Assembly (NCBI RefSeq): GCF_019802345.1 | Contig: NZ_JAINDZ010000002.1 | Coordinates: 62,001 to 126,000 of the forward strand | Reading direction: 5' to 3' | Source: Methylosinus sp. Sm6 | GTDB taxonomy: Bacteria > Pseudomonadota > Alphaproteobacteria > Rhizobiales > Beijerinckiaceae | DNA length: 64,000 nucleotides | Part shown: in pieces, positions 1 through 9,601 of the stretch | Layout: each line of letters starts with the position of its first letter | Position numbering within the stretch: position 1 is the first letter of the stretch | Notes under the pieces: generated by a model | Told to the model about the DNA's origin: nothing | The model's input: the letters and a program-made list of their open reading frames with translations, nothing else | Database searches by the model: none | Translations under genes and position numbers: made by a program

Positions 1-152
1 ATGTTGCTGTCGGCGTCGACGCCATAGAGCGCCATGACATTCTGCGGGCAAACCTTGAAGCAACGGCCGCAGCCGATGCAGGTCGCAGGGTTGATGTCGG
101 TGAGATAAGACGGCGTCCAATCGGCGCCGCCCCTCGTCTTGAAAGCCCCCAT
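1..152 (-). CDS. fdxB: nif-specific ferredoxin III (FdxB), partial
   Basis: The N-terminal 50 residues are visible; the C-terminus lies beyond the left edge. The segment CIGCGRCFKVCPQNV is a CX2CX2CX3CP 4Fe-4S ligand set, and the opening MGAFKTRGG...YLTDINPATC is typical of the nif-specific ferredoxin III family. FdxB-type ferredoxins are electron carriers linked to nitrogenase cofactor assembly. The ATG overlaps the TGA of the preceding DUF683 gene by one base (TGATG), so the two are translationally coupled at the end of the nifHDKENX operon. The second cluster motif cannot be checked because it is outside the window. Confidence 0.85.
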   Translation of the reverse strand, partial: MGAFKTRGGADWTPSYLTDINPATCIGCGRCFKVCPQNVMALYGVDADSN

Positions 153-352
153 CACGCCGTCTCCAATTCCTTGAGCTTCTGCCGAGCCGCCTCCAACGCC
201 GCATAGGCGTCATGTGTCTCTTGCGCGATCGACAGGATATTCGTCCAATTGATCGGCAGTTCTTCCGAGAGGTCGTGCAAGTTCATCTTCATATTGGTCG
301 CCTTGGCGGAGAGCTTCTTGATCTCGGCCTTCAGCTCGTCGACGGAGCTCAT
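152..352 (-). CDS. DUF683 / Rop-like nif-associated small protein
   Basis: A 66-residue, almost wholly helical protein with heptad-like spacing (VDELKAEIKKLSAKATNMKMNL and later LEAARQKLKELE). It also has the PINWTNI segment that I associate with the Rop-like DUF683 family found after nifX and DUF269 in many diazotrophs. The family is probably a helical hairpin and its role is unknown. It sits 19 bp after the DUF269 gene and overlaps fdxB by one base, so it belongs to the main nif operon. Confidence 0.8.
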   Translation of the reverse strand: MSSVDELKAEIKKLSAKATNMKMNLHDLSEELPINWTNILSIAQETHDAYAALEAARQKLKELETA

Positions 353-371
353 CGTCGCTTCCCTTTCCGTC

Positions 372-839
372 TCAGTAACGCGCCACTTCGGGGAATTTCT
401 CGATCATCTCGACCCCCGCGGCGACGAGCTTGGTTCCCTCGTCCGCCAGCTTCTCCAGCGTCTCGAAGCCGAAGCGATGAACGTCGCGCAGCTGCTTGTT
501 GACGACGATGAGACGACCGGCGATCAGCACCTGACGGCCGAAGCCCTCATGGCTCATCTTCATCATCGGCTGCACCATCACGCCGGAGGCGCGCTCGATC
601 GCGAGGCCGACCGCGCTGTAGAACAGCTCGACGCGCCAGATCGTCTCCGGATCCGGGTCGCCGATCATCGGAATTTGCTTGCGGGCTTCCTTGTCGACGA
701 TATACGGCTTGAGAAGATCGAGATCCTTCTTGTTGTCCCAGGTGCCGTGCGTGTCCTGCGCGCGCCACTGCTTGATCAGCTCTTTGATGAAGACGCAGTT
801 CTCCGCGTCGGTCGCCGTGATGGTCCCGGTCTCAGCCAT
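372..839 (-). CDS. NifX-associated protein, DUF269 family
   Basis: 155 residues, full length for DUF269 (about 150). Family-like features are the [13 protein letters not shown] start, the GTWDNK segment and the central [18 protein letters not shown] stretch. The family almost always follows nifX and is thought to help FeMo-cofactor assembly or nifX function, with no established reaction. Its start overlaps the end of nifX by 8 bp, showing tight coupling. The next gene, DUF683, is its usual neighbour. Confidence 0.9.
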   Translation of the reverse strand: MAETGTITATDAENCVFIKELIKQWRAQDTHGTWDNKKDLDLLKPYIVDKEARKQIPMIGDPDPETIWRVELFYSAVGLAIERASGVMVQPMMKMSHEGFGRQVLIAGRLIVVNKQLRDVHRFGFETLEKLADEGTKLVAAGVEMIEKFPEVARY

Positions 840-1242
840 TTGCAGCCTCTTCCTCGAAGTCGAAACTTCTCTCTTTGCCCTTCGTCATCACCTTGCGCAG
901 CCAGGGCGGCGGCGCGCCCTGCAGCACGACCCTGAGCTTCTCCAGGAGATCGATAATGCTTTCGGGCTGCGGAACTTTCATCGGATGAATGCCCTGCGCC
1001 ACGACGCGCGCGGCGCCGGAGCCGCCGATCGCGGCGACATAGAGGATCGCGCAGTCCTTGATCGCCTCGAGCTTGGGCTGCAGCTTGTCCTCATTGCCGT
1101 CCTCCTGCAGATCGCCGGTGAACGGGATCGCCTCGATGAGGGAATACCCCTCCGCCGTGAGCTCATAGATCGCGATGTTCTTCGCCCAGCCGAAATGGGC
1201 GTCGACCCGCTCGAGGTCCTGTGTGGCGAATGCGACTTTCAT
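832..1242 (-). CDS. nifX: NifX, nitrogenase cofactor carrier
   Basis: 136 residues, the usual size for NifX. It binds FeMo-co precursors (NifB-co/VK-cluster) during transfer to NifEN. The dinitrogenase cofactor-biosynthesis fold shows in [21 protein letters not shown] at the N-terminus and in the [17 protein letters not shown] segment. I chose the ATG at 1242 rather than a longer upstream reading because a GAGGAGGG ribosome site lies just before it and homology begins there. It follows nifN by 17 bp and overlaps DUF269. The C-terminal domain of NifB in this window (16012-17571) is a homologue. Confidence 0.92.
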   Translation of the reverse strand: MKVAFATQDLERVDAHFGWAKNIAIYELTAEGYSLIEAIPFTGDLQEDGNEDKLQPKLEAIKDCAILYVAAIGGSGAARVVAQGIHPMKVPQPESIIDLLEKLRVVLQGAPPPWLRKVMTKGKERSFDFEEEAANG

Positions 1243-1259
1243 GCTGCCCTCCTCGCTGG

Positions 1260-2657
1260 TCAGGCCATCGGCGTCAGCTGGACGAGCTCGCGCTCGGCTT
1301 CGCCGCCGAAATGATGGACGTCCTCGTCCGATCGACGCCACGTGTCGGGATCGGGTTCATGCGCTTGCGCAATGAACATATTGCCGACAGTGAAGATCAA
1401 ACTGCGTGTTCCCCGATAGCCGACCGTCAGCTCATGGCCGGCGCCCAGGCGATCGAAATTCGGCAGGCCGAGCCGGAACAGCGGCACGCCGAGCCGTTCC
1501 GAAGCCTGTCGGCCGTGCGAATGCGTCATCAGCAGATCGGCGCCTTTCGCCCGCATCTCCAGATCTTCGAGATCGCCGATCAACACCTCCTCGATCTCCA
1601 GCTTTTCGAGCACAGGCGATTGCGTCGTCGTGATGGCCGCTTGCAGATGCGCGCCCATTTCGGTGAGCCAGGAGCCGATCGCATAGAGCAGATCGGGCTC
1701 CGCGCCGACGGCGACATTCTTGCCGCCGAAATGGAAGTGGCCGTCGAGCATCGCATCGACCAGCTGGCCTCTCTGGCGCTTCAGCTTCAGCGGCACGGGC
1801 CGGCCGCTGATGCGCGAGAGGAACGCCACCAGCTCGTCATTGGGCGCGAGCCCGGTGAGCCGGTCGAACAGAACGAAGGGAACGCCGGCTCGCTGTTCCA
1901 GCGTCGTCGCCGCGAGGCGCATCTGCTCGCCGACGGCGATCGTCCACGCCGCCGAACCCATTGCGGCCATTGTCTCGCGCGATGTGCCGCCGAGCGTCGT
2001 CGGCGTGAAATCCTCCGGCAGATGCCCGTCCAGCGAGCCCGAGAGATCGGGCAGGAACGCCGGCTCTAGCCCGAAGGCTTCGATAATGTCGCGCAGCTCG
2101 TCGATGTCGCCGGGCGTCAGGTGACATCCCGGCAGCACATTGACCCGCTGCGGCGCCCGCGGCGCCGCAGCCTCGCTCTTCGGCACGAACGCCTCGATCA
2201 GCTTGGCGACAGTTTTTTCCCAACCGTCCTGGAAGGCGTCCTTGAAGTCCGGCGTCGACACATAGACGATGCCCATGTGATCGAGTTCGGGATGACGCTG
2301 CCGGATCAGCTGAATATAGCCGTCGACGTCATCGCCTTTGGTTTCGGTCACGCCCGTAGAGCAGATGCCGATCACCTCGGGCTTGGCGCGCTTGGCGATG
2401 TTGACGATCGCCTCTTCGACATTCTCCAGGCCGCCGAGCACAGTCGCCACTTCGCTCATCGCCGTCGTCTGCAACGGGATTGCCTCTTTGAAGTGGCGAA
2501 CGAACAGCACCAGCCCAAAAGATGTGCAACCCTGCGAGCCGTGCAGCAGCGGCATGCAGCCCTGCACGCCCATGAAGGCGAGCGCGCCGCCGATCGGCTG
2601 GCTCATCTTGAGCGGATTGACCGCGCAAGCCTTTTTGGTGGTTTCAACTCTCGCCAT
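1260..2657 (-). CDS. nifN: NifN, FeMo-cofactor scaffold beta-like subunit
   Basis: 465 residues, typical NifN length. With NifE it forms the NifE2N2 scaffold on which the FeMo-co precursor is matured. The N-terminal segment has the NifK-like AVNPLKMSQPIGGALAFMG followed by GCMPLLHGSQGCTSFG, which carries cluster-ligand cysteines, and then ICSTGVTETKGDD in place of the NifK cluster loop. It lies 9 bp after nifE and 17 bp before nifX. Confidence 0.95.
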   Translation of the reverse strand: MARVETTKKACAVNPLKMSQPIGGALAFMGVQGCMPLLHGSQGCTSFGLVLFVRHFKEAIPLQTTAMSEVATVLGGLENVEEAIVNIAKRAKPEVIGICSTGVTETKGDDVDGYIQLIRQRHPELDHMGIVYVSTPDFKDAFQDGWEKTVAKLIEAFVPKSEAAAPRAPQRVNVLPGCHLTPGDIDELRDIIEAFGLEPAFLPDLSGSLDGHLPEDFTPTTLGGTSRETMAAMGSAAWTIAVGEQMRLAATTLEQRAGVPFVLFDRLTGLAPNDELVAFLSRISGRPVPLKLKRQRGQLVDAMLDGHFHFGGKNVAVGAEPDLLYAIGSWLTEMGAHLQAAITTTQSPVLEKLEIEEVLIGDLEDLEMRAKGADLLMTHSHGRQASERLGVPLFRLGLPNFDRLGAGHELTVGYRGTRSLIFTVGNMFIAQAHEPDPDTWRRSDEDVHHFGGEAERELVQLTPMA

Positions 2658-2666
2658 GACGCTGCC

Positions 2667-4337
2667 TCACGCCGCCAGTGAAGCAGGAACCGCGCCACTC
2701 GCATTCGCGGCTTCGAGCATCGTCTCGAGCGTGTCGCGGCAACCGCCACAGCCGGTTCCGGCATGGGTGGCCTCGCCGATCGCGTCGACGCTCGTCGGCT
2801 TGCTGTCGCGAATAGCGTCCTCGATCTGGCCGACATTGACATTATGGCATTTGCAGACACGCTTTTCACGACGCGCGGCCTCCGCCTTCACGGGGTCGGC
2901 GGCAAGGGCCGCCGCTTCGGCGGCGATCGCCTCATTGGCGCGTTCTTCCCAGGTCTTTTCCTGCCATGGCGGCGGACGCCGCACCTGTTCCCACACGGGA
3001 TTGGACAGCGCCTTGTCGATTTCGTGCACGAGCTCGACCATCCCCTCATAGCCCGCATAAGCGTGATGGCGTTCCTGGTTGATGTCGAGCCAGGGCATCT
3101 TCGCCTTGAGCGCGATGAACTGCGACCGGCCGCCCGAGAGCATGATGTCCGCCTGCGCGTCGCGCAGCATCTTGAACATTTCGCGCGGCGTCATGTCGTC
3201 GATCATATGCGCGTCCTGGCCCATCAGCTCCTTGATGCGCTCCTTGTCCTCCTTGGTCGACTTCTTGACGCTGGTGCCCACGAGCTCCATGCCGGCTTCC
3301 TGCAGCGCGGCGACCACCGACCAGGATTTCACGCCGCCGGTGATCAGCAGCACTTTTTTGCCCGTCAGCCGCTCCTTATAGGGGGCGATCCGCGCCCAAG
3401 CGCGGGCCTCTTCGCGCGCGATCAGCGCCTCGGTGCGATCCTTCAGCTCCTCCGGCGCGCCCCGCTCGATCAGCAGACGCGCGATCTCGCGAAGCGAGTC
3501 GCTCATGTCGCCGATGCCGTAGAACGACCCTTCGAAGAAGGGAATGTCGTAGCGCTCCTCCATCTTGCGGGCGACATTGATCATCGCCTTGGAGCACACC
3601 ATCATCGACGCCTTGGCGCGATGGGAATAGGCGACTTCCTTGTATTTCGCATCGCCGGAGATGCAGGAGAGAATGCGAATGCCGAGCTCGTCGAGCAGCG
3701 GCTTCACCTGCCACAATTCGCCGGCCAGATTATATTCGCCGATGATGTTGATGTCGTAGGGCGTCGTATATTCGGGCTCTTCCGTGCCGATCACGTGATC
3801 GAGGATCGCCTCGCCGGCGAGCTTGTTGCCGAGGTTCTTGGGACCGACGAAGCCGGGCGAATTGATCGGAATGACCGGCTTGTCGAATTTCTTGCTGGCA
3901 GCCTTGCACACAGCGTCGATGTCGTCGCCGATCATGGCCGGCACGCAGGTCTGATAGACGAATACGGCCGGAGGATTATATTTGTCGATGATTTCCTTGA
4001 TCGACTTGTACAGCCGCTTCTCGCCGCCGAACACGACATCCGTCTCGGAAATATCGGTGGTGAAGCCGGTGCGGTAGAGGCTGGAGCCCGACGTCTTGGC
4101 GCCGCGATTGTCCCAGGAATTTCCCTCGCAGGCGATCGGGCCGTGAACGAGATGAGCGACGTCGGTGATCGGCTGCAGCGCGATCTTGGCCCCATCGAAG
4201 GCGCATCCGCCGGCGGCCGCGCCGGGCGCCAATTGCTTCGTGCAGCCCTTTTTTCGCTCTTTTTCGGATTTGCCCTTGTTCTTATCGCAACCGGGCTCGT
4301 TGAAGACGTCTTGAATTTTGGCGGCGACAGAGCTCAT
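2667..4337 (-). CDS. nifE: NifE with C-terminal Bfd-like 2Fe-2S domain
   Basis: 556 residues from the ATG at 4337, which has a strong GGAGGTG site; a longer reading to 4370 has none. Residues about 30-470 are the NifE core of the FeMo-co scaffold: GPIACEGNSWDNRG and VYQTCVPAMIGDD hold the cluster-ligand cysteines. From about residue 500 there is an extra domain, KVCKCHNVNVGQIEDAI followed by GTGCGGCRDTLE, a CXC...CX2C pattern like the bacterioferritin-associated-ferredoxin [2Fe-2S] fold. Short NifE proteins (about 475 residues) lack it; I recall longer forms in some rhizobia. It follows nifK after 145 bp that hold a 12-bp hairpin. Confidence 0.95.
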   Translation of the reverse strand: MSSVAAKIQDVFNEPGCDKNKGKSEKERKKGCTKQLAPGAAAGGCAFDGAKIALQPITDVAHLVHGPIACEGNSWDNRGAKTSGSSLYRTGFTTDISETDVVFGGEKRLYKSIKEIIDKYNPPAVFVYQTCVPAMIGDDIDAVCKAASKKFDKPVIPINSPGFVGPKNLGNKLAGEAILDHVIGTEEPEYTTPYDINIIGEYNLAGELWQVKPLLDELGIRILSCISGDAKYKEVAYSHRAKASMMVCSKAMINVARKMEERYDIPFFEGSFYGIGDMSDSLREIARLLIERGAPEELKDRTEALIAREEARAWARIAPYKERLTGKKVLLITGGVKSWSVVAALQEAGMELVGTSVKKSTKEDKERIKELMGQDAHMIDDMTPREMFKMLRDAQADIMLSGGRSQFIALKAKMPWLDINQERHHAYAGYEGMVELVHEIDKALSNPVWEQVRRPPPWQEKTWEERANEAIAAEAAALAADPVKAEAARREKRVCKCHNVNVGQIEDAIRDSKPTSVDAIGEATHAGTGCGGCRDTLETMLEAANASGAVPASLAA

Positions 4338-4435
4338 TTCGCACCTCCTGCGACGGCCATCGCCTCCCACACTTGCGCGATATGGCGCCGGCGCGGCGAT
4401 CGACCCGAGCGTTCAATTTGATCTTGTTGTTTTGT

Positions 4436-4471
4436 TCCGCCGGGCCGATGACGCAAGGCCGGCCCGGCGGA
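4436..4471 (-). other. nifK-nifE intercistronic hairpin
   Basis: A perfect 12-bp inverted repeat (TCCGCCGGGCCG at 4436-4447 with CGGCCCGGCGGA at 4460-4471, 12-base loop) lies in the 145-bp gap between nifK and nifE. Read in the operon direction, the 3' arm is followed by an A-rich stretch rather than a T-run, so it is not a standard terminator. It may set mRNA stability or partial read-through and so lower nifEN relative to nifHDK. Confidence 0.6.
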
Positions 4472-4482
4472 CGCTTTGGCGA

Positions 4483-6042
4483 TCAGCGAATGATGTCGAA
4501 GCTGTAGTCCGACTTGGCGGGGACGATCGTGTTGCGATCGGTCTCCTCGAACACCTTGTCGAGCAGCCACACCAGAACATTCAGGCCGCCCTGATAGCCC
4601 CACACCGGATAGCGGTGATAGTGGTGACGATCGAAGATCGGGAAGCCGATGCGCAGCAGCGGGGTGCCGGTGTCACGCTCGAGATATTTGCCGTAGGTGT
4701 TGCCGATCAGGAAGTCGACCGGCTCCGTGAACAGCAGCGAACGCATGTGCCACAGATCCTTGCCGGGATAGCACTTGCAGTTCTTGCCGAAGGGCGAGGA
4801 GGCGAACAGCTCGTTCATCTTCTCTTCCCACAGCTTGCCGCCGTTGGAGGCCAGCACCGTGACCGGCTCGGCGCCGAGCTCGAGCAGGAAGGCGGCGAGG
4901 CCGTAGCAGAGATCCGGATCGCCGTAGATCGCATAACGCTTGCCGTGCAGGTGCGCGGACGAGTCGGCGATGGCGTCGACGAGGCGACCGCGCTCCTTGG
5001 TCAGCTCCTTGGAGATCGGCTTGCCGGTGACTTCCGAGACCTTCATCAGGAACTCGTCGGTGCCGCGAACGCCGATCGGATGATGGAACGAATAAGTGTC
5101 CTGGCCGCTGGCGGCGATGAGCGGCAGCGTCTTCTCGGTGGAGAAGTGCTGCATCGAGAAGGTCGCCTTGGCGTGAATGGCGTTGGCCGCGTCCTCGAGC
5201 GTCGTGCCGCCGTCATACATGCGGAACTCGCCGTCGGTCGGCGTATCCCACACGTCGCTCGGATCGCCGAGGATCGTGTATTCGACGCCCATCGAGTCGA
5301 ACATGCGCTTCACTTCACGGATATTGCCGACCACATAGCCGTCGAAGCCGCCGATGAAGTTGATCTTCTCATTCGGAACGCGCTCGAGCTTCGGCGCGGT
5401 GCCGGCCTTGCCGTTCCAGAAGTGGTCGACGATGCCCTTCATCACATTGTCGTAGCCGGTGACGTGGCTGCCGACGAAGGCGGGCGTGTGAGCGAAGGGA
5501 ACGTCGTACTCCATCGGAACGGAGCCCTTGTCCTTCGACGTCTTGATGAAGGCGTTGAGATCGTCGCCGATGACTTCCGCCATGCAGGTGGTGGAGACGG
5601 AGATCATCTTCGGCTTATACATATTGTAGGTGTTGGCGAGGCCGTCGATCATATTGTTGAGGCCGCCGAACACCGCCGCGTCCTCGGTCATCGAGGAGGA
5701 GACGCAGGACGTCGGCTCCTTGAAGTGACGCGAGAAATGCGAACGATAATAGGCCACGCAGCCCTGCGAGCCATGCACGAAGGGAATCGTGCTCTCGAAG
5801 CCGAGCGAGGCGAACACCGCGCCGAGCGGCTGGCAGGCCTTGGCGGGATTGACCGTCAGAGCTTCACGAGCGAAGTTCTTTTCCTGATATTCCTTGGTCT
5901 TGGCCCAATCCTTCACGCGCTCGACCTCGGAGTCGGCGACATGATTCTCGAACTCTTTCTTCTTTCTCTCGAACAGCTCGATGTATTCCGGCTGACGGAA
6001 TAGATTGAAATGGTCGAGAACATTTTCTGCATTCTGTGGCAT
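4483..6042 (-). CDS. nifK: Nitrogenase MoFe protein beta subunit NifK
   Basis: 519 residues, the standard NifK size. With NifD it forms the alpha2-beta2 MoFe protein. P-cluster cysteines are visible in [37 protein letters not shown] and [13 protein letters not shown] placed the start at 6042 ([12 protein letters not shown]) because a GAGGGGAAC site precedes it; a reading to 6144 would run into the gap containing the nifD-nifK hairpin. It lies between nifD and nifE in the classical HDKEN order. Confidence 0.97.
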   Translation of the reverse strand: MPQNAENVLDHFNLFRQPEYIELFERKKKEFENHVADSEVERVKDWAKTKEYQEKNFAREALTVNPAKACQPLGAVFASLGFESTIPFVHGSQGCVAYYRSHFSRHFKEPTSCVSSSMTEDAAVFGGLNNMIDGLANTYNMYKPKMISVSTTCMAEVIGDDLNAFIKTSKDKGSVPMEYDVPFAHTPAFVGSHVTGYDNVMKGIVDHFWNGKAGTAPKLERVPNEKINFIGGFDGYVVGNIREVKRMFDSMGVEYTILGDPSDVWDTPTDGEFRMYDGGTTLEDAANAIHAKATFSMQHFSTEKTLPLIAASGQDTYSFHHPIGVRGTDEFLMKVSEVTGKPISKELTKERGRLVDAIADSSAHLHGKRYAIYGDPDLCYGLAAFLLELGAEPVTVLASNGGKLWEEKMNELFASSPFGKNCKCYPGKDLWHMRSLLFTEPVDFLIGNTYGKYLERDTGTPLLRIGFPIFDRHHYHRYPVWGYQGGLNVLVWLLDKVFEETDRNTIVPAKSDYSFDIIR

Positions 6043-6117
6043 GTCGGTTCCCCTCGTTGTCCGCGAGCGCCCGCTCTCGAAGACCAAAGTCGGCGATCCG
6101 ACATCGGCCCTCCCGAA

Positions 6118-6143
6118 TGCGAACGGGGCGAACCCCGTTCGCA
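6118..6143 (-). other. nifD-nifK intercistronic hairpin
   Basis: A perfect 11-bp inverted repeat (TGCGAACGGGG at 6118-6128, CCCCGTTCGCA at 6133-6143) with a four-base loop that reads UUCG in the transcript direction. No T-run follows. It sits about 25 bp after the nifD stop and is probably an mRNA stabiliser or 3'-end protector in the nifHDK message. Confidence 0.6.
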
Positions 6144-6168
6144 CAGAGAGCGTTTGACTCTCAGTCGA

Positions 6169-7635
6169 TCAAGCCGCCCAGGGCGCCTTGGCGAATTTCC
6201 AGACCGGCGAATTGATCGCCATGTCCATGTCGCGAGCAAAGATCGCGAAGCCGTCATAGCCGTGATACGGACCCGAGTAGTCCCAGCTGTGCATCTGACG
6301 GAAGGGCACGCCCATCTTCTGGAAGACGTACTTCTCCTTGATGCCCGAGCCGACCAGATCCGGCTGGATCTTCTCGACGAACTTCTCGAACTCGTAGCCG
6401 GTCACGTCGTCATAGATCAGCGTGCCGTCCTTCACATAGTGGGTCGTGCGCTGATAATCGTCGTTGTGGCCGAACTCATAGCCGGTGCCGACGATCTCCA
6501 TGCCGAGGTCCTCATAGGCGCCGATCACGTGACGCGGGCGGAGACCGCCGACGAACAGCATGACCTTCTTGCCTTCGAGGCGCGGACGGTATTTCGCGAT
6601 CACCGCGTCCATCAGCGGACGATATTTGGCGATGACGCGCTCGGCGCCTTCCTTGATCTTGTCGTCGAAATGGCTGGCGATCTTACGCAGCGACTCCTCG
6701 ATCTTGGACGGTCCGAAGAAGTTGTACTCGACCCACGGAACCCCGTACTTCTCTTCCATGTGACGGGAGATGTAGTTCATCGAGCGGTAGCAGTGCAGCA
6801 CGTTGAGCTTGGCGCGAGGCGTCGCCTCGAGCTCGGCGATCGTGCCGTCGCCCGACCACTGCGCAACCACGCGCAGACCCATCTCTTCGAGCAGAATGCG
6901 CGAAGACCACGCGTCGCCGCCGATGTTGTAATCGCCGATGATCGCGACATCGTAAGGCGTCGCCTCGAACAGAGCCGGCTTGCCTTCCATCTTGTCGAAC
7001 ACCCAGTCGCGGATCGCGTCATTGGCCAGATGGTGGCCGAGCGACTGCGACACGCCGCGGAAGCCTTCGCAGCGCACCGGAACGATCGTGTGGCCGTTGT
7101 ACTCCTTGGTCTTGGCCTTGGAGACAGCCTCGATGTCGTCGCCGATGAGGCCGATCGGGCACTCGGACTGGACGGAGATGCCCTTGTTCAGCGGGAACAG
7201 CTCCTGGATCTCGTCGATCAGCTTGGCGAGCTTCTTGTCGCCGCCGAACACGATGTCCTTCTCCTGGAAGTCCGACGTGAACTGCATCGTCACGAAGGTG
7301 TCGATCCCGGTCGTGCCGATGTAGTAGTTGCGGCGCGACGCCCAGGAATACTGGCCGCACCCGACCGGGCCATGGCTGATGTGGATCATGTCCTTGATCG
7401 GACCCCACACCACGCCCTTCGAACCGGCGTACGCGCAGCCACGGATCGTCATCACGCCGGGGATCGACTTGATGTTGGACTTGACGCCGCAGTCCGGCTT
7501 ACCGTCCTCGAACGTGTTGAGGTGCTTCGCGCGGCGCTTGGCGGTCTTTTCGGGATAAACTTCGAGGACTTCCTTGATCAGCGCTTTATTGCGCGCCTTG
7601 ATGTCCTCGATGGATTCGGGTTGAGCAAGGCTCAT
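6169..7635 (-). CDS. nifD: Nitrogenase MoFe protein alpha subunit NifD
   Basis: 488 residues. This is the subunit that holds FeMo-co. All key sites are visible: P-cluster cysteines in [29 protein letters not shown] and [12 protein letters not shown], the FeMo-co cysteine in [12 protein letters not shown] and the FeMo-co histidine in [18 protein letters not shown]. The start at 7635 ([13 protein letters not shown]) has a GGGGTGG site; the longer reading to 7653 adds only six residues and no better site. It follows nifH by 81 bp. Confidence 0.98.
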   Translation of the reverse strand: MSLAQPESIEDIKARNKALIKEVLEVYPEKTAKRRAKHLNTFEDGKPDCGVKSNIKSIPGVMTIRGCAYAGSKGVVWGPIKDMIHISHGPVGCGQYSWASRRNYYIGTTGIDTFVTMQFTSDFQEKDIVFGGDKKLAKLIDEIQELFPLNKGISVQSECPIGLIGDDIEAVSKAKTKEYNGHTIVPVRCEGFRGVSQSLGHHLANDAIRDWVFDKMEGKPALFEATPYDVAIIGDYNIGGDAWSSRILLEEMGLRVVAQWSGDGTIAELEATPRAKLNVLHCYRSMNYISRHMEEKYGVPWVEYNFFGPSKIEESLRKIASHFDDKIKEGAERVIAKYRPLMDAVIAKYRPRLEGKKVMLFVGGLRPRHVIGAYEDLGMEIVGTGYEFGHNDDYQRTTHYVKDGTLIYDDVTGYEFEKFVEKIQPDLVGSGIKEKYVFQKMGVPFRQMHSWDYSGPYHGYDGFAIFARDMDMAINSPVWKFAKAPWAA

Positions 7636-7672
7636 TTCGCCACCCCTTCTCAATGGATCGTGTCTGAAAGAT

Positions 7673-7700
7673 CGACCCGGCCCCGTGTGAGGCCGGGTCG
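7673..7700 (-). other. nifH-nifD intercistronic hairpin
   Basis: A perfect 10-bp inverted repeat, CGACCCGGCC (7673-7682) and GGCCGGGTCG (7691-7700), with an 8-base loop, right after the nifH stop codon. There is no T-run in the transcript direction. Hairpins after nifH are commonly invoked to explain excess nifH mRNA over nifDK; that role is inferred here. Confidence 0.6.
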
Positions 7701-7716
7701 CGTGCTTTCAAACGGA

Positions 7717-8670
<954 letters not shown>

Positions 8671-8761
8671 TTACCGACCGAGCCCGGCGCCGGTTGCGGA
8701 TCGCCCCCTTGGGATCGGGGCCGCCCAATTCCGCAGCCACTCGCCTTGCGGGCCTACCGTC

Positions 8762-8776
8762 GCAAGCGTCGTGCCA
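8762..8776 (-). promoter_or_regulatory. sigma-54 -24/-12 promoter of nifH operon
   Basis: On the minus strand the sequence reads TGGCACGACGCTTGC, an exact match to TGGCAC-N5-TTGC with GG and GC ten bases apart. Transcription should start near 8750. A NifA site lies about 75 bp further upstream. It is the best sigma-54 site in the window. Confidence 0.92.
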
Positions 8777-8847
8777 GGTCGGACGCATCACAATAAGTAT
8801 TTGAAAATACAATGATTGAAAGTTTTCGCGGGGCGTCAGTGGGCAGG

Positions 8848-8863
8848 TGTGTCAAAGCCGACA
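8848..8863. promoter_or_regulatory. NifA upstream activator site, shared by divergent promoters
   Basis: TGTGTCAAAGCCGACA fits TGT-N10-ACA, the NifA binding consensus. It lies 72 bp behind the nifH -24 element and 94 bp behind the candidate -24 element of the divergent receiver gene, both normal distances for looping activation. I found no second TGT-N10-ACA in this 400-bp gap. Confidence 0.85.
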
Positions 8864-8956
8864 GTCATGCGCGGAATCGGACGAAGGTCCCCTCCTCGTA
8901 TGTGTCTCGGCGTTTCGCGACGCAAATCGGACGGCGTTGTCCGTTCCCGATCGCGC

Positions 8957-8971
8957 CGGCATACCGATTGC
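8957..8971 (+). promoter_or_regulatory. sigma-54-like promoter of the receiver-domain gene
   Basis: CGGCATACCGATTGC keeps GG-N10-GC and TTGC, with C for T at the first position and T for C at the sixth. The inferred start near 8983 leaves a leader of about 22 bases that contains the GGAGAAG ribosome site of the gene at 9006. It is weaker than the nifH site but ideally spaced to the shared activator site. Confidence 0.65.
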
Positions 8972-9005
8972 TTCGTTTCGGACACGCAAACCCGGAGAAG
9001 ACGAC

Positions 9006-9434
9006 ATGCAGATCGGCGTCGAAACGTCCCGCGCGGTCGAGAACAAACGAATCTTCGTCGTCGACGACGACGAGATCATTCGCGCGGCCCTGCAATTCAT
9101 GCTGCATGACGAATACGAAACGCATGAAGTCGCAAGCCTCGCGGAAGCCTTCGCCAAAGCGGAGTCGATGAAGCCGGACCTCGTCATCCTGTCGGAGAAC
9201 GTCGTCAAGGGCGCGGGCCTGTCCGTGCTCGCCGAGATTCCGCAGCGCATTCCCGGCACAAAGACCCTGGTCGTGGTGGATTCGCTGCAGAACGGCTTCG
9301 GCAAGGAAGCGCAGGCGGCCGGCGCGCATGGCTATTTCGTCAAGCCGCTCACCGTCGAGTTCGTGCGTCAGAAGGTGGACGTCCTGCTCGGGCGCCGTCA
9401 GGGCGTCGCCATCCCGCTCAACGTGCTCGGCTGA
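9006..9434 (+). CDS. Stand-alone receiver-domain protein lacking the phospho-acceptor Asp
   Basis: 142 residues, a single CheY-like receiver with no output domain. Seen are the acidic pocket RIFVVDDDEIIRAALQFML and the conserved lysine in GYFVKPLTVEF. The strand-3 motif reads KPDLVILSENVV, with Ser where the phosphorylated Asp of the usual LVILD should be, and the switch Thr/Ser position reads LVVVDS. It therefore probably cannot be phosphorylated in the normal way and may act as a binding partner. The start at 9006 has GGAGAAG before it; a longer in-frame reading to 8847 would cover the promoter. It diverges from nifH, shares its NifA site and ends at a strong terminator. Confidence 0.85.
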   Translation: MQIGVETSRAVENKRIFVVDDDEIIRAALQFMLHDEYETHEVASLAEAFAKAESMKPDLVILSENVVKGAGLSVLAEIPQRIPGTKTLVVVDSLQNGFGKEAQAAGAHGYFVKPLTVEFVRQKVDVLLGRRQGVAIPLNVLG

Positions 9435-9457
9435 CGATCGTCCGGCTTTCGCATCAC

Positions 9458-9505
9458 AAAGCCCGATGTCTCGTGAGCGGCTCGCGGAGACATCGGGCTT
9501 TTTGC
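9458..9505 (+). terminator. Rho-independent terminator after the receiver gene
   Basis: A 15-bp stem (AAAGCCCGATGTCTC at 9458-9472 with GAGACATCGGGCTTT at 9487-9501) is followed by a run of T. It begins 23 bp after the receiver stop codon. Confidence 0.9.
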
Positions 9506-9551
9506 TGTGCCGCTGCCGAAAGCTCTGCCGCAATTCATGGGCCGAAACGAA

Positions 9552-9580
9552 CGACGCCCGCGCGACAGGCGCGGGCGTCG
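9552..9580 (-). terminator. Terminator of the ferredoxin/sirtuin-like operon
   Basis: A perfect 12-bp stem, CGACGCCCGCGC and GCGCGGGCGTCG with a 5-base loop, lies 21 bp after the stop codon of the thioredoxin-like ferredoxin. On the minus strand it is followed by TTCGTTTCGG, a weak T tract. Confidence 0.65.
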
Positions 9581-9601
9581 GCGTTCTCTGCGGCGATCGG
9601 G

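Noticed and set aside
4440-4475. GC-rich hairpin before nifE as a sigma-54 promoter
   Set aside because: The GG-N10-GC spacing fails by one base; only the hairpin is retained.
2763-6003. Two further long plus-strand frames (552 and 561 codons) over nifE and nifK
   Set aside because: Antisense shadows with no ribosome site, no family motifs and composition set by the opposite strand.
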